A stretch of 9,108 bases of DNA, from NCBI GenBank assembly GCA_041287705.1, contig JBGGNE010000474.1:1-9108 (forward strand), read 5' to 3'. The position numbers and the translations under genes were made by a program. This document shows positions 7,301 to 9,108 of this stretch, piece by piece (position 1 is the stretch's first letter; every line of letters begins with the position of its first letter). The notes under the pieces were generated by a model. The model had not been told where the DNA came from, made no database searches, and saw only the letters and a list, made by a program, of their open reading frames with translations. Origin of the DNA: LW23 sp041287705 (GTDB taxonomy: Bacteria; Verrucomicrobiota; Verrucomicrobiia; Methylacidiphilales; UBA1321).

Positions 7301-8464
7301 ACGCCGGAGATCATCGAGGCGCAGGGCAATGCCTCTGTAAATGTGAAGGTGGATGGCACGATCAACCAGCCCCGCATGGTGGGCCACATTATCGCCAACG
7401 CCAGCCTTATCCGTTTCAACAACGCCACGCTGCCGACTATTACCGACGTGCGCAGCCGCATTACCTTTAATGAAAAGAAGATGCAGGTTGAGGAGTGTTC
7501 CGGCCTCATTGCGGGCGGGCTGTTCCATCTGGCGGGTGGCGCGGATTTTGAGAATCTGGTGGAGCCCAAGCTTAACTTCACGTTTACCGCAAGTGATCTG
7601 CTGTTAACGCGCGATGACAACATGATCGTGCGCAGCGACGCGCGCATCACGCTCACCGGTCCGCTGGCAACTGCCACCGTGGCGGGGAGCATTGCGCTGG
7701 TGAAGAGCCGTTTTCAGAAGGAAATCGATATCCTGCCCATCGGTCTGCCGGGACGCCCCGCGCCGGTGGCTCCCGCCAGCACACTGCCGGATATTTCCGT
7801 GAAGATCGCGCCGGTAAAGGACTGGACGCTGAACGTTGCCGTCACGACCAAGGAGCCGTTCCGCATCATCAGTAATCGCGCCGACGGCAACGTGCTGGTG
7901 GATCTGCGCATCACGGGCAAGGGCGAGAACCCGCAGGTGAATGGACGCGTGACGCTGCGGCAGATCGAAGCCGCACTGCCCTTCAGCCAGCTGCGCATCG
8001 GCACGGGCCTGATTCTGTTTACCGGCGGCCTGAACGCGCGGCTGGAAATTCGCGGCCGCTCCAAGATCAACGACTACGACATCATTGCGCAGATCTACGG
8101 AACGGTGCTGGAGCCCAAGGTGCTCTTCCTTAGCACGCCGCCGCTGCCGCAGGAGGATATTGTGTCGCTGATCGCCACCGGTTCCACGACAAGCGAACTG
8201 ATGTCGGGAGGCAACGTGATTGCGGGTAAGGCAACATGGCTTGTTTTCCTGAAGGTCTATGACAAGATTTTCGGCCCCCGCAAGAGAACTTCGGATGATG
8301 ACTTTATTAACCGCATCTCCGTGACTCCCACGATGGATTCCACGAAGGGCGGCTACGGCGTTCGCACGACATTTCGCATTAACGACCAGCTCTTGCTGCT
8401 GGGCGATGTGGGCGTGGACGGCAATTTCAAGGGCGGCATTAAATACCTGATACGTTTTCGATGA
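4328..8464 (+). CDS. tamB: TamB-family inner-membrane / periplasmic translocation and assembly module protein
   Basis: This 1378-residue protein is slightly longer than E. coli TamB (about 1260). Residues 1-57 are a Pro/Ser/Lys-rich, probably disordered cytoplasmic extension ending in PPKRKGLWGR. Residues 58-82 form one membrane helix (signal anchor), followed by a long body of short amphipathic beta-strands, the AsmA/TamB repeating beta-groove pattern. Residues 417-690 and 706-979 are a diverged internal tandem repeat. Residues from about 1000 to the end match the conserved TamB C-terminal (DUF490) region: GGLFHLAGG, the Pro-rich segment PGRPAPVAPA, LRITGKGENPQVNGRVTL, FTGG-LNARLEIRGR, the STPPLPQEDIVSLIATGST motif and a final beta-strand ending in aromatic or basic residues (YLIRFR). 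TamB spans the periplasm and works with an Omp85 barrel in outer-membrane protein assembly and phospholipid transport. The start is forced: TAG at 4265-4267 is in frame and no other ATG, GTG or TTG codon precedes ATG 4328. No Shine-Dalgarno is visible. The stop overlaps the next gene by four bases. Confidence 0.93.
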   Translation: MADSSEHNPKPGKQFRSAPASGSKAAPSPVASSGRGTTPDSGDGQPPKRKGLWGRIIGCWPWILGFFGVLAVFLFFMHGVLLRMAITYGVNWVAEGQNWEIKYELEGNPIYGVTFKQLEIVPKEAGPVEKIKAGNLAVQYSLVGLIFSGLPRFATDLEAKDVDVVINLDFKDPKAKPKEKAPLMLPPIPIPGKIAITNINFKGKQKTGDVVVVDLNLNVSDGVPGTLRIGRLELPGVGTWNDLSAGVAWNARKLTLTKLALPPRVRIEQMVLDTTKAEVGKVSLDFLGTTFDGTTHLVMNVEPGENDQKLTATLNVKNVSLDSIRESIGSDTPVTGSIASVDLKFAGLINDVKSWNMDMNAQLSAVEMMVRSGRAKIDRGEVLAHMERGVVQLQSLTLDVNQATRFTARGNVNVIEPIRYEMDAAGSIDSLAVFEPLLSAFGFKDRIGGKLQVDWQGQGELDRKVGIAGMKNFGTCNLVVKDLLVGPTIINAISVKGKYSPEEISFPLVRVNSADFQFDASVDWRDKLLRIAPISLVQKQKTLLTGTVSMPFDREHLSDPAKLIGPDGQISSELKAEGINVRQLAKSFAVEVPVDATLDAQVVTSGRLSQLYGMLRVQLSHIVSDANPNLAPALCNIEGDLRENVLSVTTQVTQPQLPPLVVKSALPLNVADTLAARELRPRSPLTMNLGVNGQATKFDGTAQVDLIAPYAYVAKVKGAMSNLATFQPLLKAFGRSEALAGKVNIAFESQGSFPPDGQMAHQGNADVVVEKLGFGEIKGIDLRVKGVYDPNKIFFPGMRIAAKDLSVSADVNWQEKKLSVLNISLRQNKKELGFGEIEAPLDFAQLSKPAEMLRAPNHIVAKIRTEPLDIGTLASSVGVTLPGSGTVQATADIEGSVDNLGAAITIRAKNLKAKALSGVQPAEFGMDIFLKDNKLSLLAQGTQPQIPPLRISGELPCNVEKILESGELDRNAPVKLSAEFELPNLKLVEQATPEIIEAQGNASVNVKVDGTINQPRMVGHIIANASLIRFNNATLPTITDVRSRITFNEKKMQVEECSGLIAGGLFHLAGGADFENLVEPKLNFTFTASDLLLTRDDNMIVRSDARITLTGPLATATVAGSIALVKSRFQKEIDILPIGLPGRPAPVAPASTLPDISVKIAPVKDWTLNVAVTTKEPFRIISNRADGNVLVDLRITGKGENPQVNGRVTLRQIEAALPFSQLRIGTGLILFTGGLNARLEIRGRSKINDYDIIAQIYGTVLEPKVLFLSTPPLPQEDIVSLIATGSTTSELMSGGNVIAGKATWLVFLKVYDKIFGPRKRTSDDDFINRISVTPTMDSTKGGYGVRTTFRINDQLLLLGDVGVDGNFKGGIKYLIRFR
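5576..6397 (+). repeat. TamB internal repeat, copy 1 (residues ~417-690)
   Basis: Landmarks are FEPLLSAFG (434-442), a glycine-turn strand near 448-459, ISVKGKY (493-499), ASVDW (520-524), PQLPPLVV (655-662) and LPLNV (666-670). The same landmarks recur in the same order 289-292 residues later. This is a protein-level repeat; the DNA copies are diverged. Confidence 0.7.
6443..7264 (+). repeat. TamB internal repeat, copy 2 (residues ~706-979)
   Basis: Landmarks are FQPLLKAFG (726-734), LRVKGVY (782-788), ADVNW (809-813), PQIPPLRI (944-951) and LPCNV (955-959), each matching copy 1. The copy ends where the conserved TamB C-terminal region begins. It suggests the periplasmic beta-groove was lengthened by duplicating a block of about 290 residues. 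Confidence 0.7.
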
Positions 8465-9108
8465 AGACTCTCACATGGCTTCCGGCACGCGTGGCGCCGG
8501 TGGTGACGTTTATCGTCATCGCCTGCGTTGTGCCGTTTTTTGCCATGGCGCAGAGCTCAGCGCCCGAGCCATCCGAGACGATGCCCTACGCGCCATCCAG
8601 TGCGCCGGGACCTTCCACGCCGTCAGCGCCGGGGCAGGGGATGAACTCCACGCCGGACCTGGGCGCCTCCGCCGAACCGCCGCAGCCCACCAATTCCACC
8701 GAAGAAGACCGCCTGCCCGGCGAGACCGCGGCAGAAGCCGCCGCACGCAGCGAGCGCTGGAAGAAGATAGCAGTGCCGGAGCCGCTCAAGCTTCGCGACA
8801 GTGAGCTGGAATCCGGGGCGGATCCTGAGCGCTCTCTGCGACCAGTGGATATCGAGCGACGCGCCGCGAGCCGCACCATCTCCGACGGTCGTGTGCAGAT
8901 AGTGGGCAACTCGCAGATCAAGGAATCCGAACTTCTGGAGGTGATCCGCGATCAGCGCGAAAACATGCGCACCGAGGGGCTGACCCCGGCAACGGCGGAT
9001 GACGCGGCCTTCTATATAGCGCAGCATTACCGGCGCAAAGGCTTCATGAAGGCTCGCGTGATCTATCGTATTGAAGGCGCCGTGCTGGTGCTGGAGATCA
9101 GCGAGGGC
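8461..9108 (+). CDS. Omp85/BamA-TamA family outer-membrane assembly protein, N-terminal part (cut by window end)
   Basis: The frame is open from ATG 8461 to the window edge (216 codons, no stop). Residues 1-30 form a signal peptide with the core VAPVVTFIVIACVV and probable cleavage after AMA, before QSS. Residues 31-80 are rich in Pro, Ser, Ala and Thr and probably disordered. Residues 81-140 are charged. From about residue 143 a POTRA domain begins: VQIVGN, then a helix (ELLEVI), then ADDAAFYIAQHYRRKGFMKARV and a strand IEGAVLVLEISEG. This is the usual beta-alpha-alpha-beta-beta order with the Y-x(3)-G-(Y/F) signature. The remaining POTRA domains and the barrel would lie beyond the window. 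ATG overlaps the tamB stop as ATGA, and no good Shine-Dalgarno is present, so translational coupling is likely. Whether the barrel is a BamA, a TamA or another Omp85 member cannot be decided from this part. Confidence 0.86.
   Translation, partial: MKTLTWLPARVAPVVTFIVIACVVPFFAMAQSSAPEPSETMPYAPSSAPGPSTPSAPGQGMNSTPDLGASAEPPQPTNSTEEDRLPGETAAEAAARSERWKKIAVPEPLKLRDSELESGADPERSLRPVDIERRAASRTISDGRVQIVGNSQIKESELLEVIRDQRENMRTEGLTPATADDAAFYIAQHYRRKGFMKARVIYRIEGAVLVLEISEG

Noticed and set aside
6329..7528. A 399-codon minus-strand frame inside tamB
   Set aside because: It has the same shadow composition as the other antisense frames and no recognisable domain or start context.
8475..8804. A 109-codon plus-strand frame over the start of the Omp85 gene
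   Set aside because: The overlapping frame from 8461 has a signal peptide, a POTRA domain and an ATGA coupling to tamB. This frame has none of these.
1..9108. CRISPR array, insertion sequence, tRNA, rRNA or phage/defence genes
   Set aside because: I found no spaced direct repeats, transposase-like frame, terminal inverted repeats, tRNA-like cloverleaf or other hallmark anywhere in the window.

Overview
The window looks like chromosomal DNA of a diderm (outer-membrane) bacterium outside the classical Proteobacteria. Coding sequence is GC-rich (roughly 60% by eye, not counted). It holds a TamB-type inner-membrane protein followed directly by a POTRA-bearing Omp85/BamA-family protein, which together imply an outer membrane. 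The order tamB then Omp85, with a 4-base overlap, is the reverse of enterobacterial tamA-tamB. As I recall, it resembles the outer-membrane biogenesis clusters of Armatimonadota, Negativicutes and some Verrucomicrobiota. The large secreted beta-helix protein also fits Armatimonadota, Verrucomicrobiota or Planctomycetota. I cannot fix the phylum from this window.

Layout. Positions 2-61 may be the last 19 codons of a rightward gene with an Arg/Gly-rich tail. Positions 62-338 are non-coding: a perfect 8-bp-arm palindrome (121-137), a homopurine tract (168-206), a small hairpin (210-228) and a homopyrimidine tract (236-267). The two tracts can pair with each other in a rightward transcript. Positions 339-3992 (minus strand) encode a 1217-residue exported protein. 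It is built from two tandem copies of a roughly 510-residue unit (beta-helix, helical linker, beta-rich C-terminal module) plus a 150-residue Pro/Ala tail. Positions 3993-4327 form an AT-richer divergent intergenic region that must hold the promoters of both flanking genes. Positions 4328-8464 encode TamB (1378 residues). Positions 8461 to the window end encode the first 216 residues of an Omp85-family protein, and this gene is cut by the window edge.

How the genes fit together. TamB has one N-terminal membrane helix and a long periplasmic beta-rich body. In known systems it works with an Omp85 barrel (TamA or BamA) in outer-membrane protein insertion and/or phospholipid transport between the membranes. 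The ATGA overlap means the two genes are almost certainly co-transcribed and translationally coupled. The divergent beta-helix protein is exported and could be a cell-surface or periplasmic protein, but nothing in the sequence links it to the TAM pair except proximity.

Novelty. I see no defence system, mobile element, CRISPR array, tRNA or rRNA. The points most worth a second look are the internally duplicated beta-helix protein with its tail, the duplicated block inside TamB, the long disordered extensions on both TAM-side proteins, and the structured non-coding segment at the left.
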